This document shows positions 1 through 8,180 of a stretch of 36,439 bases of DNA, one piece after another. The translations under genes and the position numbers were made by a program. How positions within the stretch are numbered: the first letter of the stretch is position 1; the number at the start of each line of letters is the position of its first letter. The notes below the pieces were generated by a model that ran no database searches, was not told where the DNA came from, and was given only the letters and a program-made list of their open reading frames with translations. Source of the stretch: an uncultured Flavobacteriaceae bacterium (GTDB taxonomy: Bacteria > Bacteroidota > Bacteroidia > Flavobacteriales > Flavobacteriaceae); contig CALLIG010000156.1 in the NCBI GenBank assembly GCA_938009735.1, forward strand, positions 1 through 36,439, read 5' to 3'.

Positions 1-62
1 ACCTATAAATGACCTTAACGTATCAATAGAATTTTATTTGAGGTTTGTTAGGTTGTGCTTTT

Positions 63-95
63 GCCCACTAATTGGTTATTAGTGGGCATTTTTTA
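63..95 (+). terminator. Rho-independent terminator of an upstream gene
   Basis: A perfect 10-bp inverted repeat (GCCCACTAAT / ATTAGTGGGC) with a 5-nt loop is followed by a run of T. It probably ends transcription of a gene lying left of the window and separates it from the photolyase operon. Confidence 0.85.
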
Positions 96-236
96 TGCCC
101 GCTATTCATTTACAGAATTTTTATTCTAATGTTACAACATACCATCTAAAATGTGATCAAAAGCAAATTGATAGTATTCAAGTCAAACATTAACATTATT
201 TCGTTTAACTTAATTTAAAAATAGTTAAACATTTTG

Positions 237-244
237 TATTTTTG
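237..244 (+). promoter_or_regulatory. Candidate -7 box for the photolyase operon
   Basis: TATTTTTG matches the Bacteroidota -7 consensus TAnnTTTG and lies 35 nt before the ATG of the first gene. I see no good -33 TTG at the right spacing, so this is a partial match only. Confidence 0.5.
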
Positions 245-279
245 TAAAAGACAGATTAACACAAACAAAAACATAAAAT

Positions 280-444
280 ATGTTCGGATTCTTCAATAAG
301 AAATCAGAAAAAGAAAAACTGCAAGAACAATATGCAAAGTTTTTAAAAGAGGCACATTCGCTTTCTACTACGAATAGAAAGTTGAGTGATCAAAAAACAT
401 TTGAAGCTGAAGAAGTGATGAAACAAATTGAAAAGTTGAATTAA
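280..444 (+). CDS. Small Lacal_2735-type protein (DUF6435-like)
   Basis: A 54-aa ORF missed by the track: it starts MFGFFNKKSEKEKLQ, continues with KEAHSLSTTNRKLSD and ends MKQIEKLN. The charged, probably helical sequence resembles the Lacal_2735 family of short proteins common in Flavobacteriaceae. Its function is unknown. There is no signal peptide or membrane segment, so it is likely cytoplasmic. It is the first gene after a terminator and a candidate promoter, and the DUF2452 gene starts 16 nt downstream. It may therefore lead the operon, or simply sit in front of it. The family assignment is from memory of the motif pattern. Confidence 0.78.
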   Translation: MFGFFNKKSEKEKLQEQYAKFLKEAHSLSTTNRKLSDQKTFEAEEVMKQIEKLN

Positions 445-460
445 TCGTTTGCATATAAGT

Positions 461-862
461 ATGGCAGAAGATAAAAAACCAGATCAGGTAGTTTTCAATA
501 CTGAAACCCAAAAATATGATGGGGCACTTAAACCTTACGCAACATCGGTGGGCGCACCAGTAATTACAACTACAGACACCATTGCATGGAAGAATAGGAG
601 CATCTCTAAAATTAATCACAAAGTTCAAGCAAGGTATCTTGAACTCAAAGAAGAATATGATAAAATGATGCAAGAGTTTGAGTACAATCAGCTCATTTTC
701 AATGCAAAATTTTCTTTTGAACCCATTTTCGGAGAGGTGTATCATTTGTACAAAAGAGAGAATGATGAAACCTTTCTTTCATTAATAGCTCCTGACCAAT
801 GTAGTTTTGATGCATTGGGTAGTTTTTATTTGAATGCGGACCAAATCTGGGAAAAAGTATAA
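461..862 (+). CDS. DUF2452 family protein
   Basis: A 133-aa soluble protein. The track starts at a TTG at 449, but the ATG at 461 (MAEDKKPDQVVFNTETQKYDG) looks like the natural family start. The features KYDGALKPYATSVGAP, DTIAWKNR, FSFEPIFGEVYHLY and the closing GSFYLNADQIWEKV fit DUF2452, a family of unknown biochemical role. The YHLY and SLIAPDQC parts suggest a small beta-rich domain that some annotations call GTP-binding; I see no P-loop to support that. It sits 16 nt after the first small gene and 7 nt before the TIGR03643 gene, so it is probably co-transcribed with the photolyase genes. Confidence 0.75.
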   Translation: MAEDKKPDQVVFNTETQKYDGALKPYATSVGAPVITTTDTIAWKNRSISKINHKVQARYLELKEEYDKMMQEFEYNQLIFNAKFSFEPIFGEVYHLYKRENDETFLSLIAPDQCSFDALGSFYLNADQIWEKV

Positions 863-869
863 TTCAACT

Positions 870-1157
870 ATGGCAGAGACTAAAGAATTCACAGAGAGAG
901 AATTAGATCGAATTATAGAAATGGCTTGGGAAGACCGCACTCCTTTTGAAGCAATTTTATTTCAATTCGGACTACCCGAAAAAGAAGTGATCAAAGTGAT
1001 GCGCGGTAATCTAAAGGAATCAAGTTTCAAGCGATGGCGAAAAAGAGTAAACAGCGGTGTCAGCCAAAAGCATCTAAAAAAACGAAATCCGGATATTACA
1101 CGATTTAAATGCTCACGTCAAAAAGCAATATCAGGGAATAAAATAAGTAAACGGTAA
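870..1157 (+). CDS. TIGR03643 family photolyase-cluster protein
   Basis: A 95-aa protein of unknown function. The true start is most likely ATG 870 (MAETKEFTERELDRIIEMAWEDRTPFEAI); the track's earlier TTG at 834 would overlap DUF2452. The N-terminal two-thirds look like a helix-turn-helix-like fold: the phrase AWEDRTPFEAILFQFGLPEKEVIKVMR reads like a small DNA-binding helical bundle. The pattern SSFKRWRKRV then leads into a basic tail ending KNKISKR-like. TIGR03643 members are known mostly as neighbours of photolyase/cryptochrome genes, and here the next ATG follows the stop immediately. A role in regulation or in delivering photolyase to DNA is my inference only. Confidence 0.8.
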   Translation: MAETKEFTERELDRIIEMAWEDRTPFEAILFQFGLPEKEVIKVMRGNLKESSFKRWRKRVNSGVSQKHLKKRNPDITRFKCSRQKAISGNKISKR

Positions 1158-2276
1158 ATGAAATTATTTGAAGATAATAATTCTATCTTTCCAACCTCTT
1201 ATGCAGAAATACTTCAACGTGTTCGAAATATTGATCCTGTAAAATATGGATCTACGCGTAATTACATTAACGGTTCAGTAACTTATTTATCCCCCTATAT
1301 TTCAAGAGGAATAGTATCCACAAAATTTATTCTTTCACAAGTGCTAAATCGTGGCTATCAACCTGCACAAATCGAAAAATTTATTCAAGAATTAGCTTGG
1401 AGAGATTACTGGCAACAAGTTTGGATTGCTAAAGGAGATGCCATCAATCAAGATTTAAAACACCAACAAAACCCTGTTTCAAATACTTCAATTCCGAAGT
1501 CTATTGTTACATCAAATACCGGAATAGAAGCGATAGATACTTCGATTCAAGAGTTTTATAAGACGGGTTATTTGCATAATCACGTTCGAATGTACATTGC
1601 AGCAATAGCCTGTAATATGGCGCAAAGTCATTGGAAAGTACCAGCTCAATGGATGTACTATCATTTATTAGATGCCGATTGGGCAAGTAATGCATTGAGT
1701 TGGCAATGGGTTGCTGGTTCGAATGCAAATAAAAAATATGTAGCGAATCAAGATAACATCAATAAGTACTGTTTTACGCAGCAAAAGGACACTTTCTTAG
1801 ATCTGCCTTATGAAGCTTTTAATAGTTTGGAAATTCCTGATATTTTAATAGATACGCCGAAGCTATTGTTAGAAACCAATTTACCAAAACCTCATCCGAT
1901 TTCGATTGATGAAAAGCTTCCGACATGTATCTATAATTTTTATAACCTTGATCCGCTCTGGAAGAAGGATATCTCAGCAAATAGAATATTGCTACTAGAA
2001 CCTTCTCATTTTAAAGAATATCCTGTATCTGAAAAAACCATTGATTTTATAACTACATTTTCCAAAGAAAATATAGAAAACATACAAGTCTATGTTGGTG
2101 AGTTTAAAGACATGATTTCAACGAATAACATTGAAAGCGTCTATTACAAAGAGCATCCGCTAAATCATCATTATCAAGGCATTGAAGAATCTAGAGATTG
2201 GATGTTTGACGTGGAAGGCTACTACCCTTCTTTCTTTTCTTTTTGGAAAAAATGCAAAAAACAACTCCGCTATTGA
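1158..2276 (+). CDS. NewPHL-type photolyase (catalytic domain first)
   Basis: A 372-aa photolyase-superfamily protein. The normal N-terminal antenna (alpha/beta) domain is absent, and the FAD-binding helical domain begins almost at once: [10 protein letters not shown] (about 47-56), [15 protein letters not shown] (about 75-89), GYLHNHVRM (about 137-145) and [17 protein letters not shown] (about 172-188). The Asp, Asn and Trp that contact or reduce FAD in classical enzymes are in place there. After about residue 250 comes a separate segment ([21 protein letters not shown]) resembling a small alpha/beta domain. This inverted order matches the described NewPHL class, which repairs cyclobutane pyrimidine dimers in single-stranded DNA. 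The start abuts the TIGR03643 stop, and the 3' end overlaps the next photolyase gene by 25 nt. Class assignment is from topology, not from a tree. Confidence 0.82.
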   Translation: MKLFEDNNSIFPTSYAEILQRVRNIDPVKYGSTRNYINGSVTYLSPYISRGIVSTKFILSQVLNRGYQPAQIEKFIQELAWRDYWQQVWIAKGDAINQDLKHQQNPVSNTSIPKSIVTSNTGIEAIDTSIQEFYKTGYLHNHVRMYIAAIACNMAQSHWKVPAQWMYYHLLDADWASNALSWQWVAGSNANKKYVANQDNINKYCFTQQKDTFLDLPYEAFNSLEIPDILIDTPKLLLETNLPKPHPISIDEKLPTCIYNFYNLDPLWKKDISANRILLLEPSHFKEYPVSEKTIDFITTFSKENIENIQVYVGEFKDMISTNNIESVYYKEHPLNHHYQGIEESRDWMFDVEGYYPSFFSFWKKCKKQLRY

Positions 2277-3730
2277 ATAAAGAAGCTGTAAATATTGTTT
2301 GGTTAAAACGAGACATTCGTTCGCAAGATCACGAGTCATTATTACGAGCAGAACAGGCTGGTATTCCGTATTATATTATTTACTTATTTGAACCTTCTAT
2401 CATTGAATATCCTGATACTAGCTCTAGGCATTTACAGTTTATCTATCATTCCATTTTAGCGCTAAATAAAACCCTTGAGCCTTTTAATAGATCTGTTTCT
2501 GTTTTCTACGGAGAAGCAATTAGCATTTTTGATTATTTACAGGAACGGTTTCACATAAAGAATGTTTTTAGTTATCGTGAAAGTGGTACGCTAATCACTT
2601 GGCAGCGTGACAAAATGGTGTCTTCATTTTGTAAAAAAAACGCCATAATATGGCAAGAATCACAACGAGACGGTGTTTTAAGAGGCATAAAAAATCGAGA
2701 TAACTGGAATAAACAATGGCATACTACCATGCACCAGCCTATTATTCAAAACAAGTATTCTATTGCCAAACATGAAGCATTAGCTCATTCCTTCGTAATT
2801 CCTGAGAAATTAGAGAAACAATTAAAAGCATATTCAAAACAGTTTCAGCCTGCTGGCGAGTCTAACGCTTGGCGGTATTTGAAATCATTTACCAATCAAA
2901 GAGGATTTAACTACCAAAAACATATTTCAAAGCCTACCGAGAGTAGAGTCTCTTGTAGTCGTTTATCACCATATTTAGCTTGGGGAAATCTAAGTATTAA
3001 ACAAGCTTTTCAGTTTGTTGGTACGCACCCTAATGGAACAAAAAACAGTAGGGCTTTTTCTGCCATGCTTACCAGGTTGCATTGGCATTGTCATTTCATT
3101 CAGAAATTTGAAGTAGAATGCCGTTATGAAACTCATTGTATTAATAGTGGTTACGAGCTACTACCCCATCAAAATAACGAAGCTTTTATAAAAGCTTGGA
3201 AAACTGGCACAACTGGCTACCCTTTAATAGATGCGTGTATGCGTGCCGTGGAACAAACTGGCTGGATTAATTTTAGAATGCGTGCTATGGTAGTTTCCTT
3301 TCTGACAATGAATTTAGATCAAGATTGGCGTGATGGCACATATCACTTGGCACGTCAATTTTTAGATTATGAACCTGGCATTCATTATCCGCAATTTCAA
3401 ATGCAAGCGGGCACTACAGGCATTAATACGGTGCGTTTGTACAATCCTGTGAAAAATTCGCAAGAACATGACCCTGAGGGGATATTCATCAAAAAATGGA
3501 TTCCTGAACTTGCAAACGTTCCTTTAGCTTACATTCATGAGCCTTGGACTATGTCTGCAATGGAGCAAACTTTTTGCGGAGTTATCTTAGGCGAGCACTA
3601 CCCCAGCCCTATTGTTGATTTGCAAGAAAGTGCACGAATTGCAAGAGACAAAATTTGGGGACATAAAAAGCATCCGGCTGTGCAAAAAGAAAAAAAGCGC
3701 ATCTTAAATACCCATGTCAATAGAAAATAA
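2252..3730 (+). CDS. Cryptochrome/photolyase with classical domain order
   Basis: A 492-aa protein. ATG 2252 ([10 protein letters not shown]) is preferred over the track's TTG at 2243; both overlap the preceding gene. The N-terminal Rossmann-like antenna domain opens with [18 protein letters not shown] (about 14-31). The C-terminal FAD domain has [54 protein letters not shown] and [19 protein letters not shown]. Where E. coli photolyase has D-x5-N-x3-W at the flavin (D372, N378, W382), this protein reads E-x3-H-x3-F (EPGIHYPQF), so the proximal tryptophan is lost. The two outer Trp positions (AWK, DWR) look kept. It probably binds FAD; whether it repairs DNA or senses light is open. It lies between NewPHL and a flavin reductase in the operon. 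Confidence 0.85.
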   Translation: MQKTTPLLNKEAVNIVWLKRDIRSQDHESLLRAEQAGIPYYIIYLFEPSIIEYPDTSSRHLQFIYHSILALNKTLEPFNRSVSVFYGEAISIFDYLQERFHIKNVFSYRESGTLITWQRDKMVSSFCKKNAIIWQESQRDGVLRGIKNRDNWNKQWHTTMHQPIIQNKYSIAKHEALAHSFVIPEKLEKQLKAYSKQFQPAGESNAWRYLKSFTNQRGFNYQKHISKPTESRVSCSRLSPYLAWGNLSIKQAFQFVGTHPNGTKNSRAFSAMLTRLHWHCHFIQKFEVECRYETHCINSGYELLPHQNNEAFIKAWKTGTTGYPLIDACMRAVEQTGWINFRMRAMVVSFLTMNLDQDWRDGTYHLARQFLDYEPGIHYPQFQMQAGTTGINTVRLYNPVKNSQEHDPEGIFIKKWIPELANVPLAYIHEPWTMSAMEQTFCGVILGEHYPSPIVDLQESARIARDKIWGHKKHPAVQKEKKRILNTHVNRK

Positions 3731-3731
3731 C

Positions 3732-4364
3732 ATGATATATACAAAAGAAGATATTGAAAAGCTGGACCGAGTAACCAAATTGAAAATCATCAATGCGGTC
3801 ACAGGAATAAAACCTGCAAACCTTATTGGTAGTATCAACAATAACAGACAGACCAACCTTGCGATATTTAGTTCAGTAGTCCATTTGGGTAGTTCCCCCG
3901 CCCTTTTGGGTTTTATCGCTAGGCCAAGTACTGCAGAAGTAGGACATACTTTTCGCAATATTCAAGAAAACGGATGCTACACCATCAATCACATTCACCC
4001 TGAATTCATAGAAAAAGGGCATTATACCTCCGCAAAATTTGATACTAGTATTTCAGAGTTTGATCGCTGTGGTCTTTCTGAAGAATATATTCCTGATTTT
4101 AAGGCGCCTTTTGTTAAAGAGAGTAGCTTTAAAATGGGTTTGCGCTTTATTGATGCGCTTGATATAAAACATAATGGCACCACTTTAGTTATTGGAGAAA
4201 TTCAACATTTGATTGTACCTGACGCCGCGATGATTAATGGTGATATCAATTTAGAGGCTTCAAATAGTGTTGGCATTTCAGGTTTAAACAGCTACTATTC
4301 ATTAAAAAAGATTAAAAGCCATCCGTACGTGCGAGTTAATGAAGTACCAGCATTTGACAAATGA
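3732..4364 (+). CDS. Flavin reductase family protein
   Basis: A 210-aa FMN-binding split-barrel protein of the flavin reductase (DIM6/NTAB) family, which reduces free or bound flavin with NAD(P)H or binds FMN for related chemistry. Family features are [50 protein letters not shown] and a C-terminal [12 protein letters not shown] prefer ATG 3732 ([12 protein letters not shown]), one base after the upstream stop, over ATG 3714, which would overlap it. The gene overlaps DUF2256 by ATGA. Its place among three FAD-dependent photolyases suggests it supplies reduced flavin, but that link is inferred from position only. Confidence 0.85.
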   Translation: MIYTKEDIEKLDRVTKLKIINAVTGIKPANLIGSINNNRQTNLAIFSSVVHLGSSPALLGFIARPSTAEVGHTFRNIQENGCYTINHIHPEFIEKGHYTSAKFDTSISEFDRCGLSEEYIPDFKAPFVKESSFKMGLRFIDALDIKHNGTTLVIGEIQHLIVPDAAMINGDINLEASNSVGISGLNSYYSLKKIKSHPYVRVNEVPAFDK

Positions 4365-4489
4365 AAAAGCAACACCTGCCTGAAAAAATATGCATCGTTT
4401 GTGAGCGTCCATTCACCTGGCGTAAGAAATGGGAAAAGAACTGGAACGAAGTAAAATATTGTAGTGAACGCTGCAGAAGAAATAAATGA
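4361..4489 (+). CDS. DUF2256 zinc-ribbon microprotein
   Basis: A 42-aa ORF, too short for the track: [18 protein letters not shown], then [16 protein letters not shown] and SERCRRNK. It has the DUF2256 hallmark of two cysteine pairs (CIVC and CSERC) flanking a WRKKWEKNW core, a likely zinc knuckle. DUF2256 genes are known as constant neighbours of FeS-BCP-type photolyases. The gene is translationally coupled on both sides: ATGA overlaps with the flavin reductase stop and with the photolyase start. Function is unknown; metal binding is inferred from the cysteines. Confidence 0.92.
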   Translation: MKKQHLPEKICIVCERPFTWRKKWEKNWNEVKYCSERCRRNK

Positions 4490-5973
4490 AAAGTATCAAT
4501 ATCATATTTCCGCATCAACTATTTCAAGAATCTCCGCTTTTTGAAATAGATGCTCCTTTTTATATCATTGAAGAATATTTGTTTTTCAAGCAATACCCCT
4601 TCCACAAACAAAAAATAGCATTTCATAGGGCAACAATGAAAAGGTATGCAGATTTTCTTAGGAAGGAAAAAAACCAAAATGTACATTATGTTGAGGCTAC
4701 GGAACCTATTTCAGATATAAGGAAGCTCATACCTGAACTAAAAAACAAAGGCATTGAACATATCAATTATATTGACCCTACAGATAATTGGCTTCAAAAA
4801 AGAATAGACAATGGTTGTAGTGAAAATTCAATTTCAACCACCATTCATACCTCCCCATTATTTTTAAATACTAAAGAAGATCTAAGTGCCTTCTTTAGAG
4901 TGGATAAAAAGAAATACCATCAAACGACTTTTTACAAAGAGCAGCGTGAAAAGCGAAACATTCTCATAGATGCTGATGGAAAGCCAACAGGTGGTAAATG
5001 GACCTTTGATACCGAGAACAGAAAAAAATATCCTGCTAAAAAAACACCTCCTTCTATTCAATTTCCTGATGTGGACGATTATTATAAGGAAGCTAAGCAG
5101 TATGTTAAAAAACATTTCTCAAATCATTATGGAAGCCTAACCGATCATTCTTTATACCCAACAAATTTCGAAACAACTAATACATGGTTGCATCAATTTT
5201 TTGAGCAGCGCTTTATGGAGTTTGGTGTTTACGAAGATGCCATTGTTTCAGAAAATTCCATATTAAATCATAGCGTATTAACTCCGATGCTTAATGTGGG
5301 CTTATTAACACCTAAAGAAATTATTGATTCGTGTTTAATATATGCTGCAGATAATAATGTGCCTATTAATTCTACAGAAGGATTTGTGCGTCAAATTATA
5401 GGATGGCGAGAGTTTATAAGAGGTATTTACGAAGCTCGAGGTAGCGAAGAGCGAACGACTAATTTTTGGGGATTCAAAAAGAAAATTCCAGCTTCATTCT
5501 ATGATGGCACAACAGGTATTCCGCCGATTGACATAACCATTAAAAAGGTATTGCAAACTGGCTATTGCCATCATATTGAGCGTTTAATGGTACTTGGTAA
5601 TTTTATGATGCTCTGTGAATTTGATCCAGATGAAGTATACCAATGGTTTATGGAGCTTTTTATTGATTCTTATGATTGGGTTATGGTCACCAATATTTAC
5701 GGAATGAGCCAATTTGCTGATGGCGGTTTAATGGCAACCAAACCCTATATCAGCGGAAGTAATTACCTTATGAAAATGAGCAACTATAAAAAAGGAGATT
5801 GGCAAGCTACTTGGGATGGTCTATTTTGGAGATTTATGCATACTCACCGTGATTTCTTTTTATCAAATCCACGATTAGGCATGTTAGTACGTATGTTTGA
5901 TAAGATGGATGAACAGAAAAAACAAATGCATTTAAAAAATGGAGAAGCATTTTTAGAATCTTTAGCAAACTAA
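4486..5973 (+). CDS. (6-4)/FeS-BCP-type photolyase lacking Fe-S cysteines
   Basis: A 495-aa protein of the photolyase-related family that includes A. tumefaciens PhrB. The N-terminal DPRP antenna domain shows [30 protein letters not shown] and VHYVEA. The FAD domain has [79 protein letters not shown] and DGLFWRFM. The His-His pair needed for (6-4) repair is kept. In typical members the stretch after MS-Y contains three cluster cysteines; here it reads [18 protein letters not shown] with none, and the earlier cluster Cys before HHI is missing too. The four Cys present lie elsewhere. It overlaps DUF2256 by 4 nt. Substrate is probably (6-4) photoproducts, by family. Confidence 0.9.
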   Translation: MKSINIIFPHQLFQESPLFEIDAPFYIIEEYLFFKQYPFHKQKIAFHRATMKRYADFLRKEKNQNVHYVEATEPISDIRKLIPELKNKGIEHINYIDPTDNWLQKRIDNGCSENSISTTIHTSPLFLNTKEDLSAFFRVDKKKYHQTTFYKEQREKRNILIDADGKPTGGKWTFDTENRKKYPAKKTPPSIQFPDVDDYYKEAKQYVKKHFSNHYGSLTDHSLYPTNFETTNTWLHQFFEQRFMEFGVYEDAIVSENSILNHSVLTPMLNVGLLTPKEIIDSCLIYAADNNVPINSTEGFVRQIIGWREFIRGIYEARGSEERTTNFWGFKKKIPASFYDGTTGIPPIDITIKKVLQTGYCHHIERLMVLGNFMMLCEFDPDEVYQWFMELFIDSYDWVMVTNIYGMSQFADGGLMATKPYISGSNYLMKMSNYKKGDWQATWDGLFWRFMHTHRDFFLSNPRLGMLVRMFDKMDEQKKQMHLKNGEAFLESLAN

Positions 5974-5974
5974 A

Positions 5975-6424
5975 ATGAAACTATCAATTTTACGCTTACT
6001 ATTCGATTTCGGATTGCTAGTTCTGATTTGGATGGTACAACTTATCATTTATCCTAGTTTTCAATTTTATTCAGAAAGCGATTTGTTACCATGGCACGAA
6101 AAGTACATGGTAGCGATCTCGTTCGTGGTAATTCCGTTAATGTTTGGACAGTTGATTACCGCAATACTTCAATTGATACATAATCGCAACTGGTTTTCAA
6201 TAGTAAGCATGTTTCTAATCGTTATGGTTTGGGTTAGTACGTTTACCCAATTTGTACCAATACACGATGCTATCGCTTCAGGTGAAACAAACAAGCAATT
6301 GCTAGAAGATCTCGTTTTTAAAAATTGGATACGCACTACAATCTGGACCTTGATTTTTATATGGACTTTTATCAATATCTTTCGCCAGCTTTCTGCTAAT
6401 ATAGCAGCGCATAACAAGATCTAA
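5975..6424 (+). CDS. Four-helix membrane protein of the photolyase cluster
   Basis: A 149-aa protein with four predicted membrane helices: LLFDFGLLVLIWMVQLIIYPSF, AISFVVIPLMFGQLITAILQL, SIVSMFLIVMVWVSTFTQF and TIWTLIFIWTFINIF. Conserved-looking polar spots are LPWHEKYM before helix 2 and the loop QFVPIHDAI after helix 3. I do not recognise a named family with confidence. The start follows the photolyase stop by one base, so the two are surely co-transcribed. Proteins of this shape are often seen beside FeS-BCP-type photolyases; no role can be read from the sequence. Confidence 0.8.
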   Translation: MKLSILRLLFDFGLLVLIWMVQLIIYPSFQFYSESDLLPWHEKYMVAISFVVIPLMFGQLITAILQLIHNRNWFSIVSMFLIVMVWVSTFTQFVPIHDAIASGETNKQLLEDLVFKNWIRTTIWTLIFIWTFINIFRQLSANIAAHNKI

Positions 6425-6435
6425 TACGAGACGAA

Positions 6436-7539
6436 ATGAACATCATACTTACAGGAGCAACAGGTACATTAGGCTCTAGAGTGCTCTTCTCACTTTTAGA
6501 GCAGAAACTTGAAAAGATAAACCAGATTTATCTTTTGGTACGAAGTAAAGCAGCAACATCTCCGCATGAGCGTATTGAAAATATGTTGTCGAGCGAAAAT
6601 ATTCCGCAATTTATTAAAACTCATGGTCTTTCTATCCGTAAAAAGATTACGGTTGTTCATGCGAATACGATATTAGATCCGGCTTCTTTTTTAGAAAAAC
6701 AGCCCATTGATTATTTTATACACTCCGCAGGCTATGTAAATCTATCCACAAACCCCACCGCCAAAGCGGAAGTATTTCGTGAAAATTTTGATTTCACGAA
6801 AGCCATTTTTGAAGCTTATTCTGATCGTATCGCGAAATTTGTTTACATCAGTACAGCCTTCTCTTTTGGTGACAATGGTGGCGTTTTGAAAAATGATTAT
6901 TTTGAAAATAACACAGGAAACTATCGCAATCACTATGAAGCAGCAAAACATGCTTCTGAAAAATATATACTAACACAGGGAAAAGAAAAAAATATATCTA
7001 TACAAATATTACGACCAAGTGTGCTAGGTGGTAATATTGAAGAGGCACCTAATTTTTTTATTTCAAAGTATATGGTCTTCTATCTGTTTGCTAAGTTTTT
7101 CAATAATAATACGTCGAGCGATACAATTCGTATTTCAACCAATACTTTATCAGGACTCAATATCATACCAACAGATTATGCTGCCAATGTTATTGTAAAA
7201 GTATTTGAAAGCGATATACAGCAATTGAATATTGTAAATGCAAAGGAGACCAATATGATGAAAGGCATAACAAAAATATTAGATGCCGTTGGTTTTTCTA
7301 ATTTCACTTTTACCCAAGAGCAAATTACCTCAACAACCGGCTTCACTTCAAAACTTGAAGAGTTTTATTATGGCACCATTGGCGTACATCTTCATCCGTA
7401 TCTAAATTCAAAGCCTAATGAGTGGGATACTGCCTTATTAGAAAGTATACTGCCTATACCTTGTTATAATCTTGAGGATTATTTGTTACAGACTGTTTCC
7501 TTCGCTAAAGCTGCTAATTTTAGAAACCAAAAGTGGTAA
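6436..7539 (+). CDS. SDR-family NAD(P)-dependent oxidoreductase (thioester-reductase-like)
   Basis: A 367-aa extended short-chain dehydrogenase/reductase. The nucleotide-binding motif GATGTLGSRV is at residues 7-16, LVRS marks the end of beta-2, and VYISTAF followed by HYEAAKHASEKYI supplies the Ser and YxxxK of the active site. The length and the LRPSVLGG and NIIPTDYAANVIVKVF segments fit the NAD_binding_4 (fatty acyl or thioester reductase-like) branch. Substrate is unknown. It closes the photolyase operon, 11 nt after the membrane protein. SDR genes also accompany photolyase in light-inducible clusters of proteobacteria, so a lipid or pigment modification step is possible, but this is inference. 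Confidence 0.82.
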   Translation: MNIILTGATGTLGSRVLFSLLEQKLEKINQIYLLVRSKAATSPHERIENMLSSENIPQFIKTHGLSIRKKITVVHANTILDPASFLEKQPIDYFIHSAGYVNLSTNPTAKAEVFRENFDFTKAIFEAYSDRIAKFVYISTAFSFGDNGGVLKNDYFENNTGNYRNHYEAAKHASEKYILTQGKEKNISIQILRPSVLGGNIEEAPNFFISKYMVFYLFAKFFNNNTSSDTIRISTNTLSGLNIIPTDYAANVIVKVFESDIQQLNIVNAKETNMMKGITKILDAVGFSNFTFTQEQITSTTGFTSKLEEFYYGTIGVHLHPYLNSKPNEWDTALLESILPIPCYNLEDYLLQTVSFAKAANFRNQKW

Positions 7540-7551
7540 GATGCTATGCGT

Positions 7552-8079
7552 TTATTTTAAATGTTTTGTAATCTTTGAACTCATGGGTTTGGTTAAAGAA
7601 TAGTAATAATCAATTAATTTACCTTTTTTGTCCACTACGTATTTTTGAAAATTCCACTTTACGCTAGAGTTCTTCTTCCCATTTAACTCTTTAGATGTCA
7701 AATACTTGAATAACGGGTGTTGCTTGCTTCCTTTGACATCAACTTTTTCAGTTAATAAAAAAGTAACTCCGAAATTACGTTCACAAAAGGTTTGAATTTG
7801 AGAAGCATCACCTGGCTCTTGCTTACCAAACTGATTGCAAGGTGAACCGATAACCACTAGATTATTTGGGTATGTATCACTTAATTTTTGAAGGTCTTTG
7901 TATTGGTTTGTAAATCCACATTCAGAAGCTACATTCACAAATAAGATGTGCTTTCCCTTATACTTTGATAAATCTATAGAGCTACCATCGAGAGCATTTA
8001 TTTCAATATCATACAAAGAAGTGTTTGTAATGTTTTCTTTCTTAGTCGGTTTTGTCTTTGCTTCTCTAGTCGTTTTCAT
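7552..8079 (-). CDS. Glutathione peroxidase family thiol peroxidase
   Basis: A 175-aa Gpx-family protein that reduces peroxides using a cysteine, usually with thioredoxin in bacteria. The peroxidatic Cys is in NVASECGFTNQY (about residue 54), the Gln of the catalytic set in NQFGKQEPG, and the Trp-Asn in VKWNFQKYVVD. A second Cys in TFCERNFGVTF is a candidate resolving residue. The first 20 residues are a Lys/Thr-rich extension without signal-peptide character, so the enzyme is likely cytoplasmic. It is convergent with the SDR gene and divergent from the FAD oxidoreductase, so it is its own transcript inside the photolyase neighbourhood. Confidence 0.93.
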   Translation of the reverse strand: MKTTREAKTKPTKKENITNTSLYDIEINALDGSSIDLSKYKGKHILFVNVASECGFTNQYKDLQKLSDTYPNNLVVIGSPCNQFGKQEPGDASQIQTFCERNFGVTFLLTEKVDVKGSKQHPLFKYLTSKELNGKKNSSVKWNFQKYVVDKKGKLIDYYYSLTKPMSSKITKHLK

Positions 8080-8135
8080 AGTTTTTAACTTTAAAGGTGG
8101 CTAAGCACCCATGCAATATTTTAATGTAAAAGTAT

Positions 8136-8143
8136 TATTTTTG
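8136..8143 (+). promoter_or_regulatory. Candidate -7 box for the FAD oxidoreductase gene
   Basis: TATTTTTG fits TAnnTTTG and lies 37 nt before ATG 8181, in the divergent gap with the peroxidase gene. No clear -33 element is visible. Confidence 0.45.
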
Positions 8144-8180
8144 TTTAGCACATTGAGTTAAAAATTCAACAAAATTAATC

